DNA of 60,763 nucleotides from the NCBI RefSeq assembly GCF_904842695.1, contig NZ_CAJGWQ010000012.1, positions 1-60,763 of the forward strand, given 5' to 3'. The DNA is from Gulosibacter hominis. GTDB lineage: Bacteria > Actinomycetota > Actinomycetes > Actinomycetales > Microbacteriaceae. The notes beneath the pieces were generated by a model that saw only the letters and a list, made by a program, of their open reading frames with translations, was not told where the DNA came from and ran no database searches. Positions within the stretch are counted from its first letter, which is position 1, and each line of letters starts with the position of its first letter. Below, piece by piece: positions 45,539-54,462 of the stretch. The translations under genes and the position numbers were made by a program.

Positions 45539-47380
45539 CTACTCGCCGTAAAGCTCGCGCATCTCGTCGGCAAAATGTTCGAGCACCACGCGACGAATCA
45601 GCTTCGTCGAAGCCGAAACCTCACCGCGCCGCTCATCAAACTCGCGGTGCACAATCACAAACTTGCGGATCGACTCGGCCCGCGAAACTTTCTCGTTCGC
45701 CAGCTCAATAGCGCGCTCAATGGATGCCCGCACTGCCGGGTTCTGACTCGCCTCGGCAATTGACAGCGAGCTGTCCTCACCGTGGTTGCGCAGCCAGCTG
45801 GCGAGCATCTGCTTATCGAGCGCCACCAGCGCACCAATAAACGGCTTCCCCTCGCCAACAACCATGACCTCACCGATCAGCGGATGCGAACGCAGCGCGC
45901 CCTCCAACACTGCCGGCTGCACATTTTTACCGCCCGCGGTGACGATGATCTCCTTGCTGCGACCCGAAATTTTCAGATAGCCATCGTCATCAATCGAGCC
46001 CAAATCACCCGTGCGATACCAGCCATCCTCGGTGAACGCGGCCGCGGTTGCCTCGGGGTTGTTTCGGTAGCCCCGGAACACCCCCGTGCCCTTGACCTGC
46101 ACCTCACCGTCGGCCGAAATTCGCAGGCTCGTGCCGGGGTAGGGAGCACCAACCGTGCCGATCTTGATATTGCCGGGACGGTTCACCGAAGCCGGCGCGG
46201 TCGTCTCGGTCGCACCGTATCCCTCCATCACCGTGACGCCAATGCCGCGGAAAAAATGACCGTGACGGGTTGCCAGCGCGGCACCACCCGAAATGGCCAC
46301 CTCCAGGGCGCCACCCATCACCGCACGCAGCTGACCAAACACCAGCCGGTCGGCCACCCGCAGCCGCCAGCGCTGCTTCAGCGACGGCCCAGCCGCGGTG
46401 TCGAGTGCCATCGAATACGTCTGCGCCACTCGCGCGGCCCAGCGGAAAATCCGCAGCTTCAAACCTGAGCCCGCACGCGCATCCGCCGCGTTGTACACCT
46501 TTTCGAACACCCGCGGCACCGCAATCAGCCACGTGGGCTTGAACTCCTGCAGGTCTTCCACCAGCCGCGAAGTTGACGGGGCATAGCCCATAACCGAACC
46601 CGAATGCACGCAGAGCATCTGCGCGAACCGGCCATACGAGTGCGAAGGCGGCAAAAACAGCAGCGTGCGCTTTTGCACACCGTTTTCATCCGGGGTAACC
46701 ACATGGCCCAAACCGGGGTCGGCCACACCGTGATAGCAATGGGCGAGCAGATTACCGTGCGTCAGCTCAGCGCCCTTGGGTCGGCCGGTCGTGCCGGAGG
46801 TGTAACAGACCGTAGCCACCGTGTCATAGCGAACCGATGCCGAAAGCTCGGCGAGCTGCGCATCCGAAATATTTGCCGACCGACCAGCCTCGCGCAACTG
46901 CTCGAGCGCACCATCTGCATCCGACTCAGCATCGATCACAAAAACTTTTTCGAGGCAGGTGGAATCCAAAAGCGGCTCGACCAGTTGCGCCTGCTCGGCA
47001 CTCTCAACGAACAAGAACCGCACCTGCGAGTCGCTCACCATCCACTCCACCTGGGTGCGCGATGAGGTGTGGTAGACGGGAACCACCAGCCCGGCGACTT
47101 TCAACGTGGCGAAGTCGAGCACCGTCCACTCGTAGCGAGTTGGAGCCATGATGCCCACCGCATCACCGGGCTTGACACCCAGTGCCGCAAGTCCCTTCGC
47201 AACCGCATCCACAGTCGCCACGAATTCGTCAACGGTTACCGGCACGAACGCGGTGCCATCGCGGCGCTCAGCGAGAATAGAGTCGCCGCCGCGATCAGCA
47301 CGGTCCTGCAACATGGTGAGCAGCGAGTGCTGTTCAGACAGTTCGGCCAGGCCCTGGGTGTGGGTCGTCGTTAGGGACAT
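45539..47380 (-). CDS. Long-chain fatty acid-CoA ligase (AMP-forming)
   Basis: 613 aa of the FadD15-like group. It activates fatty acids to acyl-CoA through acyl-AMP. The P-loop YTSGTTGRPKGAELTHGN, EGYGATETTAPASVN, GWYRTGDLGSIDDDGYLKI and GRSKEIIVTAGGKNVQPAVL are the core adenylate-forming motifs; the last includes the hinge. I chose ATG 47380 (MSLTTTHTQG) because the sequence upstream has no family likeness. It is probably transcribed with the 170-aa gene downstream and is divergent from the MFS gene. Confidence 0.93.
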   Translation of the reverse strand: MSLTTTHTQGLAELSEQHSLLTMLQDRADRGGDSILAERRDGTAFVPVTVDEFVATVDAVAKGLAALGVKPGDAVGIMAPTRYEWTVLDFATLKVAGLVVPVYHTSSRTQVEWMVSDSQVRFLFVESAEQAQLVEPLLDSTCLEKVFVIDAESDADGALEQLREAGRSANISDAQLAELSASVRYDTVATVCYTSGTTGRPKGAELTHGNLLAHCYHGVADPGLGHVVTPDENGVQKRTLLFLPPSHSYGRFAQMLCVHSGSVMGYAPSTSRLVEDLQEFKPTWLIAVPRVFEKVYNAADARAGSGLKLRIFRWAARVAQTYSMALDTAAGPSLKQRWRLRVADRLVFGQLRAVMGGALEVAISGGAALATRHGHFFRGIGVTVMEGYGATETTAPASVNRPGNIKIGTVGAPYPGTSLRISADGEVQVKGTGVFRGYRNNPEATAAAFTEDGWYRTGDLGSIDDDGYLKISGRSKEIIVTAGGKNVQPAVLEGALRSHPLIGEVMVVGEGKPFIGALVALDKQMLASWLRNHGEDSSLSIAEASQNPAVRASIERAIELANEKVSRAESIRKFVIVHREFDERRGEVSASTKLIRRVVLEHFADEMRELYGE

Positions 47381-47619
47381 ATTTCGTAAGTGCTCCGATA
47401 AAGATGGCAAAAACCGGCCGAAAATTGTGGCCAAAGGTTGATAATACGGGCAGCCGAGGCGAATCCCATGCACGAAAACCACAAAGTTCGCCAATCTTTC
47501 TGCCGGAGGCAAGGTTCGCCGGGTAGTGTCATGCGCTTTTGGCAACTTGCAGCGCAACCGGTAGTTTTAGTGCTCAAATCACGCCAGCAACGAGCGTGAA
47601 CGTCACACATGAGGAAGCA

Positions 47620-48999
47620 ATGACAACCTCCATATCTCGGGATGCGCAATACGCGTCATCGCGTACCGACCGGCTTGACCGGCTCACATTCAACCGCGCC
47701 CACGGCAAACTGCTGGTCGGCTCAGGACTCGGATGGGCACTCGACGCCATGGACGTCGGGCTGCTGTCATTCGTGATCGCCGCGCTAGTTCAGCAGGGAT
47801 TTGCCACCGGTGAGCAGGCAAGCTGGCTCGCATCCATCGGCTTTGCCGGTATGGCCATCGGTGCGACGCTCGGCGGTCGTCTAGCCGACCGGTTCGGTCG
47901 CCGGCAGACATTTGCGCTCACCCTCGTGGTGTTCGGTATCGCAACCGGCGCCTCGGCCCTGGCTCCGTCGATCACCGCGCTCATGGTGCTGCGCTTTTTC
48001 ATCGGTCTCGGGCTGGGCGCCGAACTGCCCGTGGCTTCGACGCTCGTCTCGGAATTTTCGCCCACCAAAATTCGCGGCCGGATGGTCGTGTGGCTCGAAG
48101 CGTTTTGGGCACTGGGCTGGATTCTCGCGGCGCTTGTCGGCACCTATGTGGTTCCTACGAGTGAGGACGGCTGGCGCTGGGCGCTCGCCATCGGCATGCT
48201 GCCCGCCGCCTACGCGGTCGTGGTTCGCTGGGGGCTGCCAGAGTCGGTGCGCTTCCTTGAATCGCGCGGACGCCTTGATGAGGCCGAAGCGGCGGTGCGT
48301 AATTTTGAGCGATACGCAGGCACAACACCCGCAGCCGAACTCATCGCGCAGGCCGACCGTGAACGTGACCAGCGCCTGGCGGCCGAGGCAGCTGCGGAAG
48401 CGCGCGAGCACGGCGAATCGATTTGGGCGCCGCAGCTGCGTCGCCGCACCATCGCGCTGTGGACGATCTGGTTCTGCATTAATTTCAGCTACTACGGGGC
48501 CTTTTTGTGGATCCCGAACCTGCTGGTTGAAGCGGGCTTTGCGCTGGCGAAGTCATTTGAATTTACGCTCATCATTACGCTGGCACAGCTGCCTGGATAC
48601 GCGGTGGCTGCCTGGCTGATCGAGGTGTGGGGGCGCCGCGCGACACTGGCGACGTTCCTTGCCGGATCGATGGTTTCGGCCGCATTTTTTGGGTTCGCCA
48701 ACACCGAGGCACAGATCATCATCTCGGGATGTCTGCTGTCGTTCTTCAACCTGGGTGCGTGGGGCGCGCTCTATGCGATCGGGCCGGAGCTGTACCCGAC
48801 AACCATTCGTGGTACCGGCACCGGTGCTGCAGCCGGGTTTGGGCGCATCGCCTCGATTCTTGCGCCGATTGTGGCGCTCAGCCTCACCAAGTCGGGCGGT
48901 GTGGTACTGACTTTCACCGTGTTCGCGATTGCATTCGGCATCGCCGCGTTCGCCGCGTTCCTGCTGCCGGAGCAGCGGGGTAAAGAGCTCGCCGACTAG
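47620..48999 (+). CDS. Major facilitator superfamily transporter
   Basis: 459 aa with 12 predicted helices. After the first helix pair come the MFS loop GGRLADRFGRRQ and RFFIGLGLGAELPVASTLV, a pattern of the sugar/metabolite:H+ symporter branch, with a central cytoplasmic loop of about 60 residues and a second-half loop near IEVWGRRATLA and YPTTIRGTGTGAAAGFGRI. The substrate cannot be read from sequence; aromatic acids and niacin are typical for this branch. ATG 47620 is preceded by GAGGAAG. A terminator and two palindromic elements follow. Confidence 0.88.
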   Translation: MTTSISRDAQYASSRTDRLDRLTFNRAHGKLLVGSGLGWALDAMDVGLLSFVIAALVQQGFATGEQASWLASIGFAGMAIGATLGGRLADRFGRRQTFALTLVVFGIATGASALAPSITALMVLRFFIGLGLGAELPVASTLVSEFSPTKIRGRMVVWLEAFWALGWILAALVGTYVVPTSEDGWRWALAIGMLPAAYAVVVRWGLPESVRFLESRGRLDEAEAAVRNFERYAGTTPAAELIAQADRERDQRLAAEAAAEAREHGESIWAPQLRRRTIALWTIWFCINFSYYGAFLWIPNLLVEAGFALAKSFEFTLIITLAQLPGYAVAAWLIEVWGRRATLATFLAGSMVSAAFFGFANTEAQIIISGCLLSFFNLGAWGALYAIGPELYPTTIRGTGTGAAAGFGRIASILAPIVALSLTKSGGVVLTFTVFAIAFGIAAFAAFLLPEQRGKELAD

Positions 49000-49012
49000 C
49001 TTCCGCTTATTT

Positions 49013-49055
49013 CGACGGGTGTGGGGGAGTGCTGTAGCGCACCCCACACCCGTCG
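49013..49055 (+). terminator. Terminator after the MFS gene
   Basis: CGACGGGTGTGGGG pairs perfectly with CCCCACACCCGTCG over 15 bases. Confidence 0.75.
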
Positions 49056-49084
49056 TTGCGTTGCGCCGGTGCCGCTGCAGCCTC

Positions 49085-49154
49085 ACCAACTTTGGTCAAA
49101 TGCTGGCCGATATGCAGATATATGCGTATCGACACGCATGTGACCAAAGTTGGT
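49085..49154. repeat. 70-bp palindromic element, copy 4
   Basis: Ends ACCAACTTTGGTCA and TGACCAAAGTTGGT are perfect inverted repeats. The centre TATGCAGATATATGCGTATC is shared with copies 1, 2 and 5. It lies 30 bases after a terminator. Confidence 0.9.
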
Positions 49155-49308
49155 GCGGGGTGCACTTGTGCAGGGCGTGCGGGATGTGGTCGCTGCCTCG
49201 CGGGGTGGGTGCGCTGGCTCGCGGGTCTCGGTGGGCGGATCGTGGCGCGAGGATTCCCGCTCGAATCCGACACAACGCGTGGCTTCGCAGCGGGGCCAAT
49301 ACCCGAAC

Positions 49309-49378
49309 ACCAACTTTGGTCAGATAGCTGTCGCTATGCAGATATATGCGTATCGACACGCATGTGGCCAAAGTTGGT
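49309..49378. repeat. 70-bp palindromic element, copy 5
   Basis: Ends ACCAACTTTGGTCA and TGGCCAAAGTTGGT; centre as in copy 4. Confidence 0.9.
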
Positions 49379-49475
49379 GCGGGCAAGGGGAGTAGGGCCG
49401 GGCACGGGGAGCGTGAGCGAGGGTGGTTGAGTGATCCGGCTGTTGTTGGTATGACGCTGAGATCACGGCGCGGCG

Positions 49476-49481
49476 TAGGCT
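49476..49481 (+). promoter_or_regulatory. -10 box of the Rieske gene, leaderless arrangement
   Basis: TAGGCT ends six bases before ATG 49488. Confidence 0.5.
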
Positions 49482-49487
49482 GGATGC

Positions 49488-49904
49488 ATGTCAGACACCC
49501 AGCCCACGCGCCGCGCCTTCGTCCGCACCGTCACTGCCGCCGGCGGTGGCGCCGCACTGACCGCCTTCCTTGCCGCATGCTCGTCCGGCACCGGCGGGGC
49601 AGCCGCCGAGACGCCCGCACCCTTTGAACTGCCCACTTCGGAGGTGCCGGTGGGCGGTGGCGTGGTGCTCAACGAGCACAGTGCTGTGGTGGCGCAGCCA
49701 AGCGCCGGTGAATTCCGCGCCTTCGTCGCTATCTGCACCCACAAACAGTGCCCGCTGTCATCGGTTGAGAGCCTCGGCGCCTACTGTGCCTGCCACTCGA
49801 GCTACTTCGACATCGCCACCGGCCACCCGGTTGCCGGCCCCGCCCAAGAAGCGCTGCCGGAACTGCCCGTGACGGTTTCTGGCGACACTCTTCGCATCGG
49901 CTAG
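49488..49904 (+). CDS. Rieske [2Fe-2S] lipoprotein, Tat-exported
   Basis: 138 aa. The N-terminus has a twin-arginine motif (PTRRAFVRTVTAAGGG), a hydrophobic stretch and a lipobox ending LAAC, so the protein should be folded before export and lipid-anchored outside. The cluster ligands are CTHKQC (first Cys and His) and CACHSSYFD (second Cys and His). The domain is short, as in Rieske proteins not part of a full cytochrome bc complex. The electron partner is unknown; no cytochrome genes are adjacent. Confidence 0.9.
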   Translation: MSDTQPTRRAFVRTVTAAGGGAALTAFLAACSSGTGGAAAETPAPFELPTSEVPVGGGVVLNEHSAVVAQPSAGEFRAFVAICTHKQCPLSSVESLGAYCACHSSYFDIATGHPVAGPAQEALPELPVTVSGDTLRIG

Positions 49905-49975
49905 CACCCGCAGCGACACAACATCCTTCCAACCGGCGGCGCAGCGCATCCCACTGTTTGTTTGACGCGCACGGC

Positions 49976-49981
49976 TAGGAT
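49976..49981 (+). promoter_or_regulatory. -10 box of malQ, leaderless arrangement
   Basis: TAGGAT ends six bases before GTG 49988. Confidence 0.5.
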
Positions 49982-49987
49982 GCGCGT

Positions 49988-52201
49988 GTGACGACTACGA
50001 CCCCTAGCCCCACACTTTTGCAACTGGCTGAGCGATACGGGGTGGCCACCTCGTACCACAATTGGCGCGGCGAACACGTCGAGGTGCCAGCTGAGACACT
50101 CAAGGCGGTGCTTGCCGCACTCGACATTGATGTCACCGATGAGCACACTCTCACCGAAGCGCTCCGTGCCGCTGACGAGCAGCCCTGGCGCCACGGTGTG
50201 CCGCCAACCACGATGGTTCGGCAGGGGAGTGCCGGTGAGGTCGCGATCCACGTTCCCCACGGCGCATCGGTCGACGCGGTCGCGGTGCTCGAAACTGGCG
50301 AGTCGGTGCCCCTGCAGCAGGTCGACAATTGGAATGGCCCGGCAAATATCGACGGCCTCGAGGTGGGGGAGGCGAGCTTCCGCATCCCGAACGACCTCCC
50401 GCTCGGCTGGCACCGGGTGCGGGCAACTATGGGGCCCGAAGCGGCGGCCCAGGCCGAGATGCTCGGCTATCGACCCGATGAGGATGCGCGGCTGGTCGCC
50501 ACCGGCGCGCTGATCGTTGTGCCCGAACGCCCCGCAACCCAGCTCGATGAGCCGGTTTGGGGCTTGATGACGCAGATGTACCAGCTGCGCTCGCGGCGGT
50601 CGTGGGCGGTTGGCGACCTCGCCGACCTACAGGTGCTCGGGCAGTGGGGCGCCGAGCGGGACGCTGATTTTGTGCTGATCAATCCGGTGCACGCACCGGA
50701 TCCTGTGACGCCGATTACCCCGTCGCCCTATTTGCCCACCACGCGCCAGTTCATCGACCCGAGCATCCTCAGCGTTGAGGCGGTCATCGATGAGGTGGTT
50801 GTTGCGTCCGGCAAATCTTCGCTGGCTGATGTCGTGGATGCATCGACACTGCGGCGCTTGAGCGATCTGACCCGGGATGCTCGACTGGCGAATACCGGCG
50901 AGGTGATCGATCGCGATCGTGGCTGGCTCGCGAAGGTTGAAGCGCTGTGGCTGCTGTTCAAGGTGGCGGTGCGGCTCGATCACGAGCGTTGGCGAGCGTT
51001 TGGCGATTTTTGTGACGAAGAGGCTGAGCCACTGGTGAATTTCGCCACCTGGTGCGTGCTTGCCGAACAGTTTGGCAGCGATTGGCGCGAGTGGCCCGAG
51101 GCACTGCAAACGCCGCATTCACCCGAGGTAGAGGCGTTCCGTCAGCAGCACGCGCTGCGCGTGCAGTTTTACGCCTGGCTGCAGTTTGAGGCTCGCCAGC
51201 AGTCGATTGCGACTCAGGATGCGTTGCGTGACGCTGGCATGTCGATTGGTGTGATGCGTGACCTGGCGGTGGGGGTTGCTGGTGCTGGGGCGGATGCGTG
51301 GGCGCTCGGGCCGGCGATGGCGCGCGGTGTCACGGTTGGTGCGCCGCCGGATGCGTTCAACCAGCTCGGCCAGAACTGGGGCCAGCCGCCGCTGCGTCCC
51401 GATTCGCTGTACCTGCAGGGGTACGAGCCGATGCGTGCGCTTTTGCGTAATGCTTTTGCCGGGGCGGGCGCGCTGCGAATCGACCACATTCTTGGGTTTT
51501 TCCGGCTGTGGTGGGTGCCCGCGGGCGCATCCGCTGATGCTGGCACCTATGTTGCCTACGACTATGACGCGATGCTCGGTGTGCTGCTGTTGGAGGCGGG
51601 CCGAGCCGGAGCGATCGTGGTGGGCGAGGATCTCGGCGTGGTGTCGGATCTCACTCGTGAACAGATGCGGCAGCGTCACGTTTACGGCACCCAGATCATG
51701 TGGTTTGAACGGGATGCGCAGGGCCGGCCGAAAGCGCCGGCAGACTACCGGGCTGAGTGTTTGGCGACGGTCACCACGCATGATTTGCCGCCCACTGCCG
51801 GATACCTCGAGCTTGCCCACGTGGCGCTGCGTGACCAGCTGGGGCTCTACACCCGGCCGGTTGCCGAAGAGCGCGCTGAGGAGCAGGCGTGGGTTACGGC
51901 GCACATTCACGCGCTGCAGCAGGAAGGCTGGATTGGGGATGCACCGACCACCGAACAGGTGGTGCTGGGGCTGCATCGCCGCCTGGCAAGCGGTGCCTCG
52001 CGGATGTTTGGCGTGTCGGTTGCTGACCTTGCCGGCGATCGTCGGGCGATCAATCAGCCGGGTACCGATTCGGAATATCCGAACTGGCGACTGCCGCTAT
52101 CGGATGCATCCGGTGCAATGGTGAGTTTGGAAGCGCTTGTCGAGTCGAATTTTGCCGATGAGCTGGCACGCGCATCCCAGCGCCGCGAGCCGCAGCAGTA
52201 G
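49988..52201 (+). CDS. malQ: 4-alpha-glucanotransferase
   Basis: 737 aa of the long actinobacterial GH77 form, with an extra N-terminal beta domain before the catalytic barrel. It transfers alpha-1,4-glucan segments in maltodextrin and glycogen metabolism. GH77 residues are visible in AFAGAGALRIDHILGFFRLWW (quoted in part: the nucleophile region RIDHILG), VGEDLGVVSDLTR with the acid/base Glu, and TVTTHDLPPTAGY with the third acidic residue. GTG 49988 is set by the adjacent -10 box. No other maltose genes lie nearby. A CGGATGCATCCG palindrome lies near the 3' end. Confidence 0.94.
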   Translation: MTTTTPSPTLLQLAERYGVATSYHNWRGEHVEVPAETLKAVLAALDIDVTDEHTLTEALRAADEQPWRHGVPPTTMVRQGSAGEVAIHVPHGASVDAVAVLETGESVPLQQVDNWNGPANIDGLEVGEASFRIPNDLPLGWHRVRATMGPEAAAQAEMLGYRPDEDARLVATGALIVVPERPATQLDEPVWGLMTQMYQLRSRRSWAVGDLADLQVLGQWGAERDADFVLINPVHAPDPVTPITPSPYLPTTRQFIDPSILSVEAVIDEVVVASGKSSLADVVDASTLRRLSDLTRDARLANTGEVIDRDRGWLAKVEALWLLFKVAVRLDHERWRAFGDFCDEEAEPLVNFATWCVLAEQFGSDWREWPEALQTPHSPEVEAFRQQHALRVQFYAWLQFEARQQSIATQDALRDAGMSIGVMRDLAVGVAGAGADAWALGPAMARGVTVGAPPDAFNQLGQNWGQPPLRPDSLYLQGYEPMRALLRNAFAGAGALRIDHILGFFRLWWVPAGASADAGTYVAYDYDAMLGVLLLEAGRAGAIVVGEDLGVVSDLTREQMRQRHVYGTQIMWFERDAQGRPKAPADYRAECLATVTTHDLPPTAGYLELAHVALRDQLGLYTRPVAEERAEEQAWVTAHIHALQQEGWIGDAPTTEQVVLGLHRRLASGASRMFGVSVADLAGDRRAINQPGTDSEYPNWRLPLSDASGAMVSLEALVESNFADELARASQRREPQQ

Positions 52202-52244
52202 GCCGATGTGTGCGCTAAGTGAGGTTTCACCGGCAGCACTGGCT

Positions 52245-52274
52245 TTGACCAATTGCAATGCGGATGTGTACATT
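52245..52274 (+). promoter_or_regulatory. Candidate promoter of the oligopeptide ABC operon
   Basis: TTGACC (52245-52250) and TACATT (52269-52274) lie 18 bases apart. The leader to the first gene would be about 190 bases, and that region is relatively AT-rich and free of genes. No riboswitch class is recognised. Confidence 0.5.
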
Positions 52275-52471
52275 TTGTGCCATTTTCGCGTAGTATCGCC
52301 GGGGATTCGTTATCGAGTGCCTGCAAGGGAGCGGGTTTTCGGTAACAATATGCACGTCGAGTCGGAGAAACACCCAACTCTCCGATAGCGTGAATCACTA
52401 CTAACAATTACATCCGAGTCCACACAGACCCTCACCCGGGGTTCTGTCTCACAGTTAGGTCAAGATCCGAG

Positions 52472-53488
52472 ATGGCACTGACAAAGTTCGTCCTGCGACG
52501 ACTTGTCGGATACATCCTGTTGGCGTTTATTGCGACGTCGCTGACTTTCTTGCTGGCGCAAGCGCTCTTGAACCCGCAGGAAGTCATGTATCCGCCCAAC
52601 ACACAGGGAGGGAAACCGATTCCCCCCGAAGTTATGCAGGCGTACTTTGATGCGCGAAACATCAACCCCGATGTTTCGATCTGGCAGCGCTACCTGAACT
52701 GGCTGACCAACCTGTTCACCGCCCCGTGGGAACAAAAACTCGGCGTCACCACTGGTACCGACAAGAAGGCACTGTGGGTGATCCCCGAGATGGGTACTCG
52801 TATCTGGATCTCGCTGCGACTCGTGGTGATCGGAACCTTCCTCGGTGTGGTCCTGGGTATCGTGCTCGGCGCCTGGTCGGCCGTGCGTCGCGGTTCGTTT
52901 TCTGACAAAACCATCTCGACCATCAGCTTCATCGTGCTGGCCCTGCCCACCCCGGTGATCATTCTGTGCATCCAGGGCTTCAACCTGGCAATGGGCAACG
53001 CGATCGGTTTTAAGTTCCCGTCAACGAACCCCGTCGACCCGCTGGCTGCACCCGGAAGCTGGGAGTCAATCAGCTTCCAAATCAAGGCGATGGTGATGCC
53101 GACCATCGCGCTCGCGGTGATGGGTATTGCAAGCTACTCGCGCTACATGAAGGTCACCACGCTGGATGTGTTGAGTGCCGACTACCTGCGCACCGCCCGA
53201 GCTAAGGGGCTCACCAAGGGGCAGGCGATGCGCCGCCACGGTTTCCGCATGGCGCTGATCCCGATGGGCCAGTACTTTGCCTTTGCGCTCACCGGCGCGT
53301 TCGCCGGGTCGTTCTTCGTGGAGCGACTGTTCAACTGGCAGGGTATTGGTTCGTGGGCGGTCACCCAGCTGCAGATCGGTGACATTAATGGCACCACCGG
53401 CGTGATGATTTACGGCGCCATTTTGGTGCTGCTCGCGGCAACACTTGCCGACTTCTTCCAGGCCGTCCTCGACCCGCGGATTCGGTGA
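52472..53488 (+). CDS. Oligopeptide/dipeptide ABC transporter permease (DppB/OppB type)
   Basis: 338 aa. First permease of the importer: an N-terminal helix (LVGYILLAFIATSLTFLLAQ), a periplasmic loop, then five helices with the EAA-like cytoplasmic motif in DYLRTARAKGLTKGQAMRRH and the conserved GAFAGSFFVERLFNWQGIG. It forms the channel with the second permease, whose frame overlaps by four bases. The operon order here is permease, permease, fused ATPases, binding protein; the binding protein more often comes first. Confidence 0.92.
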   Translation: MALTKFVLRRLVGYILLAFIATSLTFLLAQALLNPQEVMYPPNTQGGKPIPPEVMQAYFDARNINPDVSIWQRYLNWLTNLFTAPWEQKLGVTTGTDKKALWVIPEMGTRIWISLRLVVIGTFLGVVLGIVLGAWSAVRRGSFSDKTISTISFIVLALPTPVIILCIQGFNLAMGNAIGFKFPSTNPVDPLAAPGSWESISFQIKAMVMPTIALAVMGIASYSRYMKVTTLDVLSADYLRTARAKGLTKGQAMRRHGFRMALIPMGQYFAFALTGAFAGSFFVERLFNWQGIGSWAVTQLQIGDINGTTGVMIYGAILVLLAATLADFFQAVLDPRIR

Positions 53489-54459
53489 TCACAATGACTC
53501 AAGTACCACCAAACCTCCCCGCCGGCAGCGACTCGGAGTCGATGCTCGAAGCTGAGCAGGCAGACCTCGAACAGACCCAGGAAGTAATTGCTGCCGAAAC
53601 GGGCAAGCCCACGCACGCGGCGAAGCGTTCGGCGCTCGTATGGCGTCGTTTCCGCCGTATGCCCTCAGCGTGGATTGGGATGAGCATCCTGCTGCTGCTC
53701 GCTCTGGCCGCCATCTTCATGCCGATGGTGTACCAGTACACCCCGATCGAGTACGACTTCGCCAACCAACTGAAGCCGCCGAGCGCCTATCACTGGTTTG
53801 GCACGAACAGCCAGGGACAAGACATCTTCGCCCAGATCATGGTGGGCTTGCGGATCTCGCTGATCATTGGGTTTGCGACAGCCCTGTTTGTGCTGTTCCT
53901 CTCGGTGCTGTTCGGCACGCTCGCCGGCTATTTTGGCGGCGTGATCGACAAGGTCGTCGTGACCTTCATCAACTTCCTGCTGATCGTGCCCTCGCTGCTG
54001 CTGATGCTGCTGCTGAGCCCGTTCCTGCAGGGCGTGCACTGGATCCTCATGGTGCCGCTGCTCGGTGCATTCTCGTGGATGATCACCGCGCGTGTGCTGC
54101 GCGCCCTCACCCAGAGCCTTGTCAACACCGAGTATGTGCAGGCCGCACGCTTCATGGGTGTGCCGCACCACCGCATCATTCGCCGCCACATCATCCCCAA
54201 CATTTCGTCGTGGATGATCATCGACACCACCCTCGGTGTTGGTGCCGCGGTGCTTGCCGAAACCGGTCTGTCGTTCCTGGGCTTCGGCATCCTCTACCCG
54301 AACTTCTCGCTCGGTTCGGTGCTGCAGAACTACAACATCGCCCACCCGCACACGTGGGTCTTCGCGGCAGCAATCCTCGCGCTGCTCGTGATTTCGATCA
54401 ACATGGTCGGCGAAGCTCTTCGCGACGCGCTCGACCCGACCAGCGGACGGGGGCACTAA
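53485..54459 (+). CDS. Oligopeptide/dipeptide ABC transporter permease (DppC/OppC type)
   Basis: 324 aa. A soluble Glu/Ala-rich N-terminus of about 50 residues leads to the first helix (AWIGMSILLLLALAAIFMPM). HWFGTNSQGQDIFAQIMVGL is the OppC/DppC hallmark (usually GTDxxGRD), and YVQAARFMGVPHHRIIRRHI is the EAA loop. GTG 53485 overlaps the previous stop; ATG 53494 is an equally possible start. It ends 3 bases before the ATPase gene. Confidence 0.92.
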   Translation: MITMTQVPPNLPAGSDSESMLEAEQADLEQTQEVIAAETGKPTHAAKRSALVWRRFRRMPSAWIGMSILLLLALAAIFMPMVYQYTPIEYDFANQLKPPSAYHWFGTNSQGQDIFAQIMVGLRISLIIGFATALFVLFLSVLFGTLAGYFGGVIDKVVVTFINFLLIVPSLLLMLLLSPFLQGVHWILMVPLLGAFSWMITARVLRALTQSLVNTEYVQAARFMGVPHHRIIRRHIIPNISSWMIIDTTLGVGAAVLAETGLSFLGFGILYPNFSLGSVLQNYNIAHPHTWVFAAAILALLVISINMVGEALRDALDPTSGRGH

Positions 54460-54462
54460 ACC

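Larger units (their letters stand above)
49000..49487. other. Intergenic region with terminator and two 70-bp elements
   Basis: 488 bases without a credible gene. It contains the MFS terminator (49013-49055), palindromic elements at 49085-49154 and 49309-49378, and the Rieske promoter at the right end. Open frames here are on both strands and run through the palindromes. Confidence 0.7.

Noticed and set aside
52275-52471. Riboswitch in the long leader of the oligopeptide ABC operon
   Set aside because: The leader is AT-richer but I could not match it to a known class or draw a convincing conserved fold.
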